Positions 16,262 through 25,617 of a stretch of DNA of 64,000 bases are shown one piece after another. Both the position numbers and the translations under genes were made by a program. The stretch is from assembly GCF_031834595.1 (NCBI RefSeq), contig NZ_CP115541.1, forward strand, positions 1,895,001 to 1,959,000, written 5' to 3'. The notes under the pieces are model-generated. The model saw only the letters and a program-made list of their open reading frames with translations. It did not search any database and had not been told where the DNA came from. This stretch comes from Stenotrophomonas oahuensis. GTDB lineage: Bacteria > Pseudomonadota > Gammaproteobacteria > Xanthomonadales > Xanthomonadaceae. Positions within the stretch are counted from its first letter, which is position 1; each line of letters begins with the position of its first letter.

Positions 16262-18622
16262 ATGCGCATTGCCGGACGTGTTCCCCGCATCACCCTGCTG
16301 GCCCTGACCCTCACCGCCGCGCTGGATGTACTGGCGGCCGAGAATGCCCCTGCCGACGATGCGCGCACGCTGGACCAGGTGCAGGTGATCGGCCAGGCCA
16401 CCAGCTACGCCAAGACCAGCGTCAGCCAGGAAACCCTGCAGCGCCAGCAGATCATCGGCAGCGTCAATGGCGCGCTCAATGAACTGCCCGGCGTGGTGGT
16501 CAGCGAAGCCGACGCCACCGGCTCGTCGGTGTGGGGCACTCAGATCAGCATGCGCGGCTTCGTCACCAACCGTGACACCCAGCAGATCGGCACCACCATC
16601 GACGGGCTGCCCAATGGCGGTTCTGGTTACGGCGGCGGCTCGCTGGCCAACCGCTACATCGACACCCTGGACCTGGAAACCATTGAAGTCAGCCAGGGTA
16701 CCGCCGACATCTCCTCGCGCTCCAACGAGGCGCTGGGCGGCACCCTGAACTTCCTCACCAGTGACCCGCTCAGCGAACAGCGCCTGCGCATGGTGGTCGG
16801 TGCCGGCGACAACGACATGCGCAAGTACTACGTGCGCTACGACACTGGCGTGCTTGGCGGGCATACCCGGGCCTGGGTCAGTGCCTCGTCGGCACGGGTC
16901 AGCGACTGGATCGACGGCAGCGGCAAGACCAGCAACGACCACGTGGCCGCCAAGTTCATCACCGAGCTCGACCGCTGGACCCTGAGCGGCTATGCCTCGT
17001 ACAACGACGCCGACGAGCCCGAGTACACCAGCGTCACCCCGGCCGCGTTCGCGACCAATCCCGGCCGCGATGGCCTGACCGGCACGCTCACGGGTATTCC
17101 GAACCTGGACCAGAACTACCGCTCCGGCTCGCGCGCGCTGCGCGAGAACACTTTCGCCTACCTGCGTGGTGCGTTCGACAGCGGCAATGGCTTCAAGGCC
17201 ACCCTGAGCGGCTATGTGCACAAGATGGAAGGTCGGGGCGACTGGCTGCCGCCGTACCTGGTGCAGGCACGCAACGACGGTGCCGGCGCGCCGGAGTCGG
17301 AATTTCTGGGCAGCAGCACCACCTACGGTGGCAGCGCGCTGGGCCAGTTCTACTTCGTCAACCCCGACGGCAGCGCCGCGCAGATGATCGCCGGCTGCAC
17401 GCCGCGCGCGGGTTTCAGCGCCGAGTACGACCCCAACTGCTATGCCGCCAATGTGCAGGGCGTGCAGTCCTATCGCCACACCCATTACGACAACGACCGC
17501 GCCGGCGTCACCGCGGATGTGGAGTGGACGCAGGAACTGGGTGCGGTGAACAACACCGTCCGCGCCGGCCTGTGGCTGGAAAAGTTCGACCGCACCGCCC
17601 GCCGCGACTGGCATCGCCTGCTCAACGTCGGCACCGACATCGGTTTCGACCAGCAGCCGTACTGGGTGCAGTTCGAGGACGACTACAGCACCGACGAGCA
17701 GATGTACTACGTGGAGGACGTGGCCCGCTTCGGTGCCTTCAGCGCCCGCGTCGGCGTGAAGCAGTTCTTTGTCGACCAGACCCGCCACCGCACCATCGGC
17801 GCGGCCGAGAACGTGCGCTCGGATTCGAAGTCCGATCCGCTGATCTCCGCTGGCGGCACCTGGACGCTGCCGGTGCAGGGCCTGGAAATGTTTGCCGGCT
17901 TCTCGCAGAACTTCGCTGCCATTCCCTCCGGCGTGCTGGGCGAAACCGATCCGCAGCGCTTTGCCCGGGTGGAACCGGAAACCGCCGACAACATCGAGCT
18001 CGGCCTGCGCATCAGCCGCTGGCCCTTGACCGGTGCGATCACCCTGTACAACATCAAGTTCGACAACCGCATCGTCTATCTGCCGGCGCGTCTGGCTGAT
18101 GGCATCGACTATCTGGATGAAACCGATGGCGTGTACGAAAACTTCGGCGGCGTGGAAAGCAACGGTGTGGAGGCCGCACTCGGTTATGGCTGGGACAATG
18201 GCTGGCGCATCAACGGAGCCTACACCTACAACCGCTCCAAGTATCTGGGCAGCGGCAATGCTGACCGTGACGCCGCACTGGGCATCGTGGATGGCGCGCA
18301 GGTGATCGGCCAGCCGCGCCACATGCTGGTGATGGCGGCCGACTGGCAGGGCGAGAACTGGAACTTCGGTCTGTCCGGCCGCTACCTGGGCGAGCGCTAT
18401 CTCAACGCATCCAACAGCGCGAAGCTGTCGTCGGCTACGGTGTTCAACGCCAACATCGGCTTCGACCTGCAGAGTCTGTCGCCGAAGCTGAAGGGCGTGG
18501 GCGCGAGCATCGTGGTCAATAACCTGACCGACCGTAAATATCTCGCCGGCGTGGATGGCAGCAATTCGGCCTTCATCGGCGCGCCGCGCACCGTCGGTTT
18601 CTCGGTACGGGTTGACCTGTGA
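16262..18622 (+). CDS. TonB-dependent outer membrane receptor (phospholipase-linked)
   Basis: Encodes 786 residues with a signal peptide ending near VLAAE. A TonB box-like stretch (TLDQVQVIG) is followed by the plug domain (QISMRGFVTNRDTQQIGTTI, IDTLDLETIEVSQGTADISS) and a long 22-strand-type barrel that ends in the aromatic/hydrophobic C-terminus GFSVRVDL. It would import a bulky substrate across the outer membrane using TonB energy. Its stop overlaps the phospholipase C start as GTGA, and a Pho-like box lies upstream, so the cargo may be a phosphorus compound released by the lipase. That link is inference. Confidence 0.88.
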   Translation: MRIAGRVPRITLLALTLTAALDVLAAENAPADDARTLDQVQVIGQATSYAKTSVSQETLQRQQIIGSVNGALNELPGVVVSEADATGSSVWGTQISMRGFVTNRDTQQIGTTIDGLPNGGSGYGGGSLANRYIDTLDLETIEVSQGTADISSRSNEALGGTLNFLTSDPLSEQRLRMVVGAGDNDMRKYYVRYDTGVLGGHTRAWVSASSARVSDWIDGSGKTSNDHVAAKFITELDRWTLSGYASYNDADEPEYTSVTPAAFATNPGRDGLTGTLTGIPNLDQNYRSGSRALRENTFAYLRGAFDSGNGFKATLSGYVHKMEGRGDWLPPYLVQARNDGAGAPESEFLGSSTTYGGSALGQFYFVNPDGSAAQMIAGCTPRAGFSAEYDPNCYAANVQGVQSYRHTHYDNDRAGVTADVEWTQELGAVNNTVRAGLWLEKFDRTARRDWHRLLNVGTDIGFDQQPYWVQFEDDYSTDEQMYYVEDVARFGAFSARVGVKQFFVDQTRHRTIGAAENVRSDSKSDPLISAGGTWTLPVQGLEMFAGFSQNFAAIPSGVLGETDPQRFARVEPETADNIELGLRISRWPLTGAITLYNIKFDNRIVYLPARLADGIDYLDETDGVYENFGGVESNGVEAALGYGWDNGWRINGAYTYNRSKYLGSGNADRDAALGIVDGAQVIGQPRHMLVMAADWQGENWNFGLSGRYLGERYLNASNSAKLSSATVFNANIGFDLQSLSPKLKGVGASIVVNNLTDRKYLAGVDGSNSAFIGAPRTVGFSVRVDL

Positions 18623-20733
18623 CCGACCTCGGTCGACGTCGATTGCTGCAGGGGGGCATCAGCGCCGGCATCGCCGCGCTGATGCCCAGCATCGCGCGTG
18701 CTGCGGCCATCGCGCCGGACGCGCGCACCCGCAGCCTGCAGGACCTGCAGCACATCGTGGTGTTCATGCAGGAGAACCGCTCCTTTGATCACTACTTCGG
18801 CACGCTGCCCGGCGTACGCGGCTTCGGTGACCGTTTCGTCGCGCCCGCCGCGCCACTGGCAGCGGGGCAGCCAGCGCGTACCCTGTGGTTGCAGCCCAAC
18901 GCGGCCGGTACCCGCGGTATCGCACCGTTCCCACTGGACACGGCTGCGCAGTTTGGAGTGATGCGCGTGGAAGGCACACCGCATACCTGGCCCGATGCAC
19001 AGCGCGCCTGGGATCATGGGCGCATGGCGCACTGGCCGGTGGCCAAGCAGGACCATGCGATGGGGTACTACCGCCGCGCCGACCTGCCGTTCCAGTTCGC
19101 GCTGGCCGAGGCGTTCACCGTCTGCGATGCCTACCACTGCGCCATGCAGGCCGGCACCAACCCAAACCGCCTGTTCCTGTGGACCGGGCACAACGACCCG
19201 CACGCGCGCCATGGTGGCCCGGCGGTAGCCAATTCGCACGACAACTTCCCGGAACTGGGCGGCAATCCGGACAGCTACACATGGGCCAGCTATGTGGAAC
19301 AGCTGCAGCAGGCCGGCGTGGACTGGCGCATCTACCAGGACATGGCCGACAACTTCACCGACAACCCGCTTGCAGGGTTCGAGACCTTCCGCCAGGCCTG
19401 GCGCGGCGCGCCCGGTCACGATGCGCAACTGCGCGAGCGCGGGGTAAGCACGCGCGGATTGGCGCAGCTGCGTGAGGACGTGCTGGGCAATCGTCTGCCG
19501 CAGGTGAGTTTCATCATCGCCGATGCCGCCGGCAGCGAGCATCCCGGGCCGTCCAGCCCCGCGCAGGGCGCGGCGTATACCGCGCGCGTGCTGGATGCAT
19601 TGACCGCGAACCCGGAAGTCTGGAGTCGCACCGCGTTGCTGCTGATGTTCGATGAGAACGATGGCTTCTTCGACCACATGCCGCCGCCGGCCCCGCCGTC
19701 GAAGGACGCCACGCGATCGGGCGGATGGGCCGGTGCCTCGTCCGTTTCTACCGACCGTGAATACCACCAGCATGCCTCGCCGGGCAACGAGAAAGCCGAT
19801 CCGCCGGATCTGCGTGGACGGCCCTATGGGTTGGGCCCGCGCGTTCCGCTTTACGTCATTTCGCCGTGGAGCCGCGGTGGCTGGGTGGACTCGCAGGTCT
19901 ACGACCACACCTCGGTCATCCGCCTGATCGAGCGTCGCTTCGGGGTGGCAGCACCGCAGCTCTCGCCGTGGCGGCGCGCGGTGTGTGGTGACCTTACCGC
20001 CGCATTTGATTTTTCGCGCACCGATGAGCGTCCGTTTGTGGGCACATTGCCGGCCACGGCTGAGACCGCCGCGCGGGCGGCTGCACTGCCCGGGCGTACC
20101 GTTCCGGAACTGCCGGCGGGTCTGGAGCCGGCCATCCAGGAGCCGGGCGTGCGTCCGCTGCGCGCATTGCCTTATCGGCCGCAGGTGGGGATGGATCGTG
20201 AAGGCGATGCGGTGCGGCTCGAAATGCGCTGCGAAGGGGCCGCTGCGGTGCTGCATGTGTATGACCGGCTGGACCTGGAGGCGATTCCACGTCGCTACAC
20301 AGTGGCGCCGGGTGAGGTGTTGCAGGACGTGTGGCTGGTGGATGCGGAACGTGGCTACGACCTGTGGCTGCTGGGGCCGAATGGCTTCCATCGGCATTAC
20401 CGGGGTGAGGCAGGTGTGGAACCGGTGCAGGTGGCGTTGACCCGGAGCGGGGGCGAACTCTTTCTGCGGTTGGACAACCCTGCCCGCAGTGCCATGAGCG
20501 TGGACGTACGACCGATGGCATACGCCGCGCACATGCCTACCCGACGTGTGGAGTTGCCGGCGCGTGGGCGGGCCGAGATACGCTGGCTCGCCACACCGAC
20601 GTCGGGGTGGTATGACCTGGAGATCGCGCAGGCAGGTGCGTCGCAGCGGTTGGCGGGGCGGATGGAGGATGGGCGACCGGGGACGACCGATCCGGCAATG
20701 GGGACGCAGTCGATGGTGTTTCACCTGGAGTGA
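18619..20733 (+). CDS. plcN: Tat-exported phosphocholine-type phospholipase C
   Basis: Encodes 704 residues, the normal size of non-haemolytic/haemolytic phospholipases C of the acid-phosphatase-like superfamily. GTG start at 18619 overlaps the receptor stop. The N-terminus TDLGRRRLLQGGISAG is a twin-arginine signal. Catalytic-core motifs are visible: HIVVFMQENRSFDHYFGTLP near the N-terminus, MGYYRRADLPF, and LLLMFDENDGFFDHMPPP. Two C-terminal beta domains (about residues 500-700) match the duplicated DUF756 region. It would cleave phospholipid head groups outside the cytoplasm. The symbol follows the Pseudomonas enzyme; whether it is the haemolytic or non-haemolytic type cannot be told. Confidence 0.88.
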   Translation: MTDLGRRRLLQGGISAGIAALMPSIARAAAIAPDARTRSLQDLQHIVVFMQENRSFDHYFGTLPGVRGFGDRFVAPAAPLAAGQPARTLWLQPNAAGTRGIAPFPLDTAAQFGVMRVEGTPHTWPDAQRAWDHGRMAHWPVAKQDHAMGYYRRADLPFQFALAEAFTVCDAYHCAMQAGTNPNRLFLWTGHNDPHARHGGPAVANSHDNFPELGGNPDSYTWASYVEQLQQAGVDWRIYQDMADNFTDNPLAGFETFRQAWRGAPGHDAQLRERGVSTRGLAQLREDVLGNRLPQVSFIIADAAGSEHPGPSSPAQGAAYTARVLDALTANPEVWSRTALLLMFDENDGFFDHMPPPAPPSKDATRSGGWAGASSVSTDREYHQHASPGNEKADPPDLRGRPYGLGPRVPLYVISPWSRGGWVDSQVYDHTSVIRLIERRFGVAAPQLSPWRRAVCGDLTAAFDFSRTDERPFVGTLPATAETAARAAALPGRTVPELPAGLEPAIQEPGVRPLRALPYRPQVGMDREGDAVRLEMRCEGAAAVLHVYDRLDLEAIPRRYTVAPGEVLQDVWLVDAERGYDLWLLGPNGFHRHYRGEAGVEPVQVALTRSGGELFLRLDNPARSAMSVDVRPMAYAAHMPTRRVELPARGRAEIRWLATPTSGWYDLEIAQAGASQRLAGRMEDGRPGTTDPAMGTQSMVFHLE

Positions 20734-20751
20734 CCGCTGAAGCAGTTTCGA

Positions 20752-20814
20752 TCAAGGTCATGCGTTACCGGATGTTGCACCGTTCACGGCCGTCGTCTGT
20801 CGACCGACGCTACC
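20752..20814 (-). repeat. SMAG repeat unit overlapping the pnuT stop codon
   Basis: Minus-oriented unit: read on the minus strand the head is GGTAGCGTCGGTCGACAGAC, followed by GGTAACGCATGACC. The TAG of the head (20810-20812) is the stop codon of the permease gene. Confidence 0.8.
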
Positions 20815-21391
20815 GGGTCTGCGGCAACGGCACCTTCGCCGCCCGGCTCCACGCGCGCAGTCCCATCACCGCCAACCCGATGAACAACACATACAACCCG
20901 GCGGTCACATTCAACGACTTCACCACGTACATGCCCACGTACACCACATCGACCACGATCCACAGCCACCACGTGGCCACGTGACGCCTTGCCTGCCACC
21001 ACTGCGCCACCAGACTCAACGCGGCCAGCATCGCATCCAGCCAGGGCAGCGCCGCATTGGTCCAGGTGTGCATCGCCGCACCCAGCAGCAGACCACCCAG
21101 CACCCCGACGCCCAGGTCGCGCAGCAGCTGCCGGCGTGACAATGGCGCGATGGTGATCTGCCCCTCGGTTGCCGCGGTACGCCGCCAGCTCAGCCAGCCA
21201 TACAGCAGGAAGCAACCGAACGCGATCTGCAGCAGCGTGTCCGAGTAGAGTCGCGCCTCCGCGAACACCACCGCATACAGCGCCACCGCGACCAGCCCCA
21301 CCGGCCACGCCAGCAGATGCCGGCGCGCCATCAGCCACACGCCGAGGATGCTGGCAGCGACCGCAGACCATTCGAGCACGGCCGGATTCAT
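20810..21391 (-). CDS. pnuT: PnuC-family permease, probably thiamine transporter PnuT
   Basis: Encodes 193 residues with about seven membrane segments (for example LAWPVGLVAVALYAVVFAEA, QIAFGCFLLYGWLSW, WWLWIVVDVVYVGMYVV). Motifs WxxWxxVDVVYVGMY and the repeated hydrophobic layout mark the PnuC vitamin-permease family. PnuC itself carries nicotinamide riboside, but this copy overlaps by 4 bases a TonB receptor gene that lies under a TPP riboswitch, the context in which the family is called PnuT and carries thiamine across the inner membrane. The stop codon is part of a SMAG head. Confidence 0.8.
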   Translation of the reverse strand: MNPAVLEWSAVAASILGVWLMARRHLLAWPVGLVAVALYAVVFAEARLYSDTLLQIAFGCFLLYGWLSWRRTAATEGQITIAPLSRRQLLRDLGVGVLGGLLLGAAMHTWTNAALPWLDAMLAALSLVAQWWQARRHVATWWLWIVVDVVYVGMYVVKSLNVTAGLYVLFIGLAVMGLRAWSRAAKVPLPQTR

Positions 21392-23568
21392 AGGCCGATC
21401 GTCACCGACAGGCGCGCCTGGCGCGGTGCACCGGCGAACAGGTAGTAGTCGCCGTCGGTGCTGCCGGTGTCACGCCAGTAGAAGTGGTCGAACAGATTGT
21501 CCACCGACAGATTCCACCTTACCGGGCGTTGGCCCAGGGTGTGCTGGAAGCGCAGCCCGGCATCGAACACGCTGTACGACGGCACCTTCACCTTGCCATC
21601 CACCGTGGCCACGTTCGCCGACGCGTAGCGCCAGCCCGCCCCCACCGCCAACCCTTCGACGAAGGGCAGTGCGTAATCCACGTGCACCGTGGCGCGACGC
21701 TTCGGCACGTTCACCAGCTGATGGCCCTCATAGGCCGGCGTGCCGGTGTCACGTGCACGCGCCTGCAGCACGCTGGCGCTGGCGGTGAGCGTCAGGCGCT
21801 CGCTGAGCTGGCCGTCGGCGCTCAACTCCAGCCCGGTGTGCACCTGGCGTCCGTCCTGCACGAAGGTGTAACCGGCCTCGCTGTCATCGGGCTGCGCGTA
21901 CTGCAGGGGCAGGGACGTGCGGAACAGCGCCGCACCCAGGGTGAGCGCGTCGGTGCGGGCGAACTTCACCCCCACTTCGGTCTGGTGCGACTCCAGCGGC
22001 TGCAGCCAGCTGCCGCCGTTCTGGGTCCAGAACGGGGCTTCCTTGCCCAGCGAAAGGCCTTCCACATAACTGGCATACAGGCTGACCGCGTCATCCGGCT
22101 TGAACACCACCGCCGTCTGCGGCATGAACGTCGACAGCCGGCTGTGGCGCTCAGGCGTGCCGCGCTTGTCGTAGGCGCGCTCGTCCATGCGCACGTAACG
22201 GCCGCCGGCCAGCCACTGCCACTGGTCGGTGAAGCTCACCCGGTCCAGCACGAACGCCGAACGCTGCCAGCTGTCCAGCCGGCGCGCCGAGGCACCGGGC
22301 TGCAGCGGCGAAGGGTCGAACACCGGCACCTGCGGGTCATGGATGTTGGCAGTGCCGACGTACTCGTTGACGTTCTGGCGCTTGTCCACGGTGCGGTGGA
22401 AGGCATCCACGCCGAACGAAACCTCGTGCCGCACGCTGCCGGTGGCGAAACGCCCGCGCAGTTCGGCGCGCAGCTGCTGGTTCACCCGGGTGTCATCGGG
22501 GCTGCGGTAGTCGTAGATGTCGTAATCGCCATTGGGCGCGAAGTAATTGCCCGGCGTGCTGCCGTCGGCGCAGGCGTCGCTGTAGTAGCAGCCGTAGGCA
22601 AAGGCGACGTTGTCGTTGATCACCGTGCGGCTGTGGGCCACTGACGCGCGCGACTGCCAGTCCGGGGTGAAATCGAAGGTGTGCAGCGCGGTCAGGTTGG
22701 TGCTGGCGATGCCGACCGGCTGTACCCACGGCTGGTAGCCCAGCATCTTTTCGCGGTCCACGCCGCGCGGAACGCCGGTCGCGCCGAGCAGCTGGAAACC
22801 GGACGCCGAGCGTTGCGCGCTGGTCTGGTAGTTGGCATCTACTTCCAGCTTGCTGCGTTCGCTGATCCGCCAGTCGGTCGCCAGCGAATAGAAATTGCGG
22901 CGGCCGTCGGCATGCTCGATGTAGGAATTGCTGTCGTCCCAGGCCGCATTGAAGCGGATTCCAAAGGTCGGCGTCAGCCAATGGCCGACGTCCATCGCAG
23001 CGTAGCGGGAGCCTTCCGAGTCGGTGCCCAGGGTCAGGTTGCGCACCTCGGCCGTGCGCTTGCCCACGTAGTTGATCAGGCCGCCCGGGGCCATCACCCC
23101 GGCGGCGAGGCCGGCTTCACCCTTGAGTACTTCCACCTGGGCGATGTTCTCCAGCGCCAGGCGCTGCTCGCCGGCGATGGACAGCCCGTTGAAGCGATAG
23201 CCGGTGGCCAGGTCCAGCGCAAACCCGCGGATGGCCACGTTCTGGTAGTAGCCCACCGGGGCATAGCTGTCGCCCAGCGACGCGTCGTGCCGGGCCAGTT
23301 CGGACAACCCTCGCACCTGCAGGCGGTCCAGGTACTCGCTGCCCAGCACGTTGACCGAGGCGGGGGTGTCCTTCCAGCTGCCCACCCCGAAGCTGCTTGA
23401 TGGCGGCGATTTCTTTGTCTGCTGGTGCGCCTGCACACGGATGCCGGCAAGGTCGGTGGGCGAGCGTTCGCCCGCGTCGGCAGCGGGTTCGCTGGCATGC
23501 AGCGGCAGGGCGGCACCGAGGGCGGCGGTCAACAGGGAAATGCGCAGGCGGTTCATTCGTTTCGTCAT
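21388..23568 (-). CDS. TonB-dependent receptor of the thiamine uptake operon
   Basis: Begins MTKRMNRLRISLLTAALGAA, a signal peptide; MNRLRIS at 23556 is an alternative start. About 726 residues. By sequence it belongs to the siderophore-receptor-like TonB group: plug SVNVLGSEYLDRLQVRGLSE and VEVLKGEAGLAAGVMAPGGL, barrel ending QARLSVTIGL. Because a TPP riboswitch precedes it and a PnuT-like permease overlaps its end, thiamine or a precursor is the more likely cargo. The start is uncertain as no clear ribosome binding site is visible near either ATG. Confidence 0.82.
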   Translation of the reverse strand: MTKRMNRLRISLLTAALGAALPLHASEPAADAGERSPTDLAGIRVQAHQQTKKSPPSSSFGVGSWKDTPASVNVLGSEYLDRLQVRGLSELARHDASLGDSYAPVGYYQNVAIRGFALDLATGYRFNGLSIAGEQRLALENIAQVEVLKGEAGLAAGVMAPGGLINYVGKRTAEVRNLTLGTDSEGSRYAAMDVGHWLTPTFGIRFNAAWDDSNSYIEHADGRRNFYSLATDWRISERSKLEVDANYQTSAQRSASGFQLLGATGVPRGVDREKMLGYQPWVQPVGIASTNLTALHTFDFTPDWQSRASVAHSRTVINDNVAFAYGCYYSDACADGSTPGNYFAPNGDYDIYDYRSPDDTRVNQQLRAELRGRFATGSVRHEVSFGVDAFHRTVDKRQNVNEYVGTANIHDPQVPVFDPSPLQPGASARRLDSWQRSAFVLDRVSFTDQWQWLAGGRYVRMDERAYDKRGTPERHSRLSTFMPQTAVVFKPDDAVSLYASYVEGLSLGKEAPFWTQNGGSWLQPLESHQTEVGVKFARTDALTLGAALFRTSLPLQYAQPDDSEAGYTFVQDGRQVHTGLELSADGQLSERLTLTASASVLQARARDTGTPAYEGHQLVNVPKRRATVHVDYALPFVEGLAVGAGWRYASANVATVDGKVKVPSYSVFDAGLRFQHTLGQRPVRWNLSVDNLFDHFYWRDTGSTDGDYYLFAGAPRQARLSVTIGL

Positions 23569-23637
23569 CAGCCAGAGGAGACGAAGCGAAGGCACGCACG
23601 CAACAATGCCCTGGACGGACACTGCGTGTGCTGCTCA

Positions 23638-23714
23638 AAGCTCCCTACGCCGGTGCAAACCGGATCAGGTTCCAAGGGACTCTCTCAGCCTGGCAGATCC
23701 AGGCACCCCCGCTT
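23638..23714 (-). promoter_or_regulatory. TPP riboswitch (THI element)
   Basis: Read on the minus strand it shows the thiamine-pyrophosphate aptamer order: AAGCGGGGGTGC, CTGAGAGA (23681-23688), ACCTGATC (23663-23670), a short hairpin CCGGTTTGCACCGG, and GCGTAGGGA (23642-23650), closed by stem P1 AAGC/GCTT. It lies 69 bases upstream of the TonB receptor start. TPP binding would shut off the uptake operon. Confidence 0.93.
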
Positions 23715-23761
23715 CAGCGGACATTTTCACACCAAACCGGCCGGAAACGCCAATCAGCGTC

Positions 23762-24892
23762 TCAGGCGGCGCTGCGAAGCGTGTCGAGCAGGGACCGACC
23801 GGTGGTGCTGGTGAACCAGTCGGCATGGCCGATCAGGAAGGTGTGGTACGCCACGTCGGCATTCGCCCGCGAACCGGTGATGGCGTCGAAGTACTCCACC
23901 TCCGAGAGGGCGAAATCAACGTGGACCACCGGCAGCAGGTCGACCAGCAGCGCCACCTGCGCCGCGCTCAACGGCCGCTGCTGGCGGTAGCCCTCGAGAA
24001 GGGCGAGCGCGGTGTCGGGGTAGCCCACGGGACCGCCGCTGGCCAGCCAATCCACCGCATTGCGTTCGATCGCCGTGGCGAGGTCGAACAGGGCACTGGT
24101 GCGGGCGGCCAGCCCGAAGTCGAACACCGTGCTGATGGACGCGGCTGCACCGTCGCCCTGCCACAGCAGGTTGGAAACATGCCAGTCGTTATGGCCCCAG
24201 CACGCGGCTTCGCCGGCATAGCGGTGGCCCAGTGCGGCATGCCATGGCAGGACCGCACGGGTCAGGTCGGCTTCCCAGGGCACGTCGGCCAGATACGCCG
24301 CCAGCCCCGGACGTGCACGCAGCTGGGAACGCAGCAAGGCGAGCAGATCAGGCGCGCGGATCAGGTCGTCACGCGCGACCAGTACATGGGTGTCGCGCTG
24401 CGCTGCGGTGTAGTCAACAGCGGCCTGGTGCAGCTGGGCCAGCATCGCCCCGACGGTGCGTGCGCGGCCGAGGTCGGTCAGCGGCGTCCACGACGGCATG
24501 TCGCGATAGAGGTCCGCCCCGACGCCTTCAGCATGCACTTCATAGGTCCACGCATCCCGCGCCAGCGCGGTGTGCCCGTCGAGGCCGGCCAGCACCTGCA
24601 CCACGGGGACGCCGGCGGCGGCCAGATGGGCGATGAAGTGGTGTTCTTCCTCCAGCGCCGACGCACTGCGCACGCGCGCATGATGGCGTTTGACGAACAC
24701 ACGTCCCTGCGGACCCTGCACCAGCGCGGCAGCCGAGAACGGACGCGGGCTGTGCCAAAGCACCCGCGCGTGGCCTGCCAGCGCGGCGTGGCGCGTGCCC
24801 AGCCACGCCAGTTCTTCGTCTCCCAGTGCCGGCCAGTCGGCCTGGACGTGGTCGTTGTCCAGGCCCTGCACGCGGTGCTGCGGCGTGCTCAA
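23762..24892 (-). CDS. APH-fold (aminoglycoside phosphotransferase-like) small-molecule kinase
   Basis: Encodes 376 residues. Kinase-like landmarks: FVKRHHAR for the ATP-binding Lys, EEHHFIAHL for the helix Glu, the catalytic loop GHNDWHVSNLLW (Brenner-type HxDxxxxN) and the metal-binding DFG-like FDFGLA. This matches APH / homoserine kinase / choline kinase / thiamine kinase-like enzymes. Its start overlaps the stop of the response regulator gene by 4 bases, so it is coupled to that gene rather than to the riboswitch operon that begins downstream of its stop. The substrate is unknown; thiamine is a tempting guess from the next operon. Confidence 0.78.
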   Translation of the reverse strand: MSTPQHRVQGLDNDHVQADWPALGDEELAWLGTRHAALAGHARVLWHSPRPFSAAALVQGPQGRVFVKRHHARVRSASALEEEHHFIAHLAAAGVPVVQVLAGLDGHTALARDAWTYEVHAEGVGADLYRDMPSWTPLTDLGRARTVGAMLAQLHQAAVDYTAAQRDTHVLVARDDLIRAPDLLALLRSQLRARPGLAAYLADVPWEADLTRAVLPWHAALGHRYAGEAACWGHNDWHVSNLLWQGDGAAASISTVFDFGLAARTSALFDLATAIERNAVDWLASGGPVGYPDTALALLEGYRQQRPLSAAQVALLVDLLPVVHVDFALSEVEYFDAITGSRANADVAYHTFLIGHADWFTSTTGRSLLDTLRSAA

Positions 24893-25539
24893 AGCTTGCT
24901 GTCGCGCAGATAGTCGAACAGTTCGGCGTCGCCTTTCAGGCCCAGCTTGAGCATCGCATCGCCCTTCTGGCGGCTGATCGTGCTGACGCTCTTATGCAGA
25001 TGCAGCGCGATTTCCTTCACCGTCTGCCCTGCACCGAGCAGACGCAGAACTTCCACCTCCTTGGGCGACAGCGTGCGGGTGTCTTTCTCGTCGACATCAT
25101 GTGTGCCAATTGCGTCAATGCGTTCCTTCAGCGTGCGGCTCAGGTACGCCTGCTTGCGGTGCACGGCAAGTATCGCCTGCGGCAGCTCCTCCATCGAAGA
25201 GGCTTTGTCCACCAGCCCCTGCACGCCGGTGGAGACCACCATGCGCAGGATGGCCAGATTGTTGGCCACGCTGAGCAGTACCACTGGAAGGTCCGGGTAG
25301 TGCCGACGGATCATGCTGATCATGGCAAAACCGTCAGCCTGGTCGCCGCCCGGCATGGAGTAGTCGGTGACCAGTACGTCGCAGGGGTGTGCCTTGAGCA
25401 TGTCCATCAACTCGCTGGCACTGCTGGCTTCAGCCACCACGATGCCGACGCCGTTCTTTTCGATGACGGAACTCGCCCCGATACGAACGACCGGGTGATC
25501 GTCGGCGATGATGATGCGCAGTAGCGGCGGTGAGGTCAT
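24889..25539 (-). CDS. Response regulator, EvgA/RcsB-like with LuxR-type HTH
   Basis: Encodes 216 residues. The receiver has the acidic pair Asp13-Asp14 (IADDHP), the phospho-acceptor Asp59 (VTDYSMPGG) and LLSVANN as the switch Ser region. The C-terminal LuxR-type helix-turn-helix (LSPKEVEVLRLLGAGQTVKE...LHKSVSTISRQKG) resembles RcsB and EvgA. It is divergent from the hybrid histidine kinase gene (start codons 78 bases apart), the classical EvgA-EvgS / BvgA-BvgS layout, and is translationally coupled to the kinase-fold gene downstream. Confidence 0.88.
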   Translation of the reverse strand: MTSPPLLRIIIADDHPVVRIGASSVIEKNGVGIVVAEASSASELMDMLKAHPCDVLVTDYSMPGGDQADGFAMISMIRRHYPDLPVVLLSVANNLAILRMVVSTGVQGLVDKASSMEELPQAILAVHRKQAYLSRTLKERIDAIGTHDVDEKDTRTLSPKEVEVLRLLGAGQTVKEIALHLHKSVSTISRQKGDAMLKLGLKGDAELFDYLRDSKL

Positions 25540-25617
25540 GGGCTAGTATTGCCTGCAAGGCAGCGGCCCTTCGGGGCCCTTCGGGGTGTTGGAATCATTT
25601 TACGGAGATCAGACCGC

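Noticed and set aside
16199..18322. Long antisense ORF over the TonB receptor gene
   Set aside because: High-GC shadow frame; the plus-strand receptor has signal peptide, plug and barrel motifs.
18397..20724. 775-codon antisense ORF over the phospholipase gene
   Set aside because: No motif; Arg/His-rich shadow of a well-supported Tat-exported enzyme.
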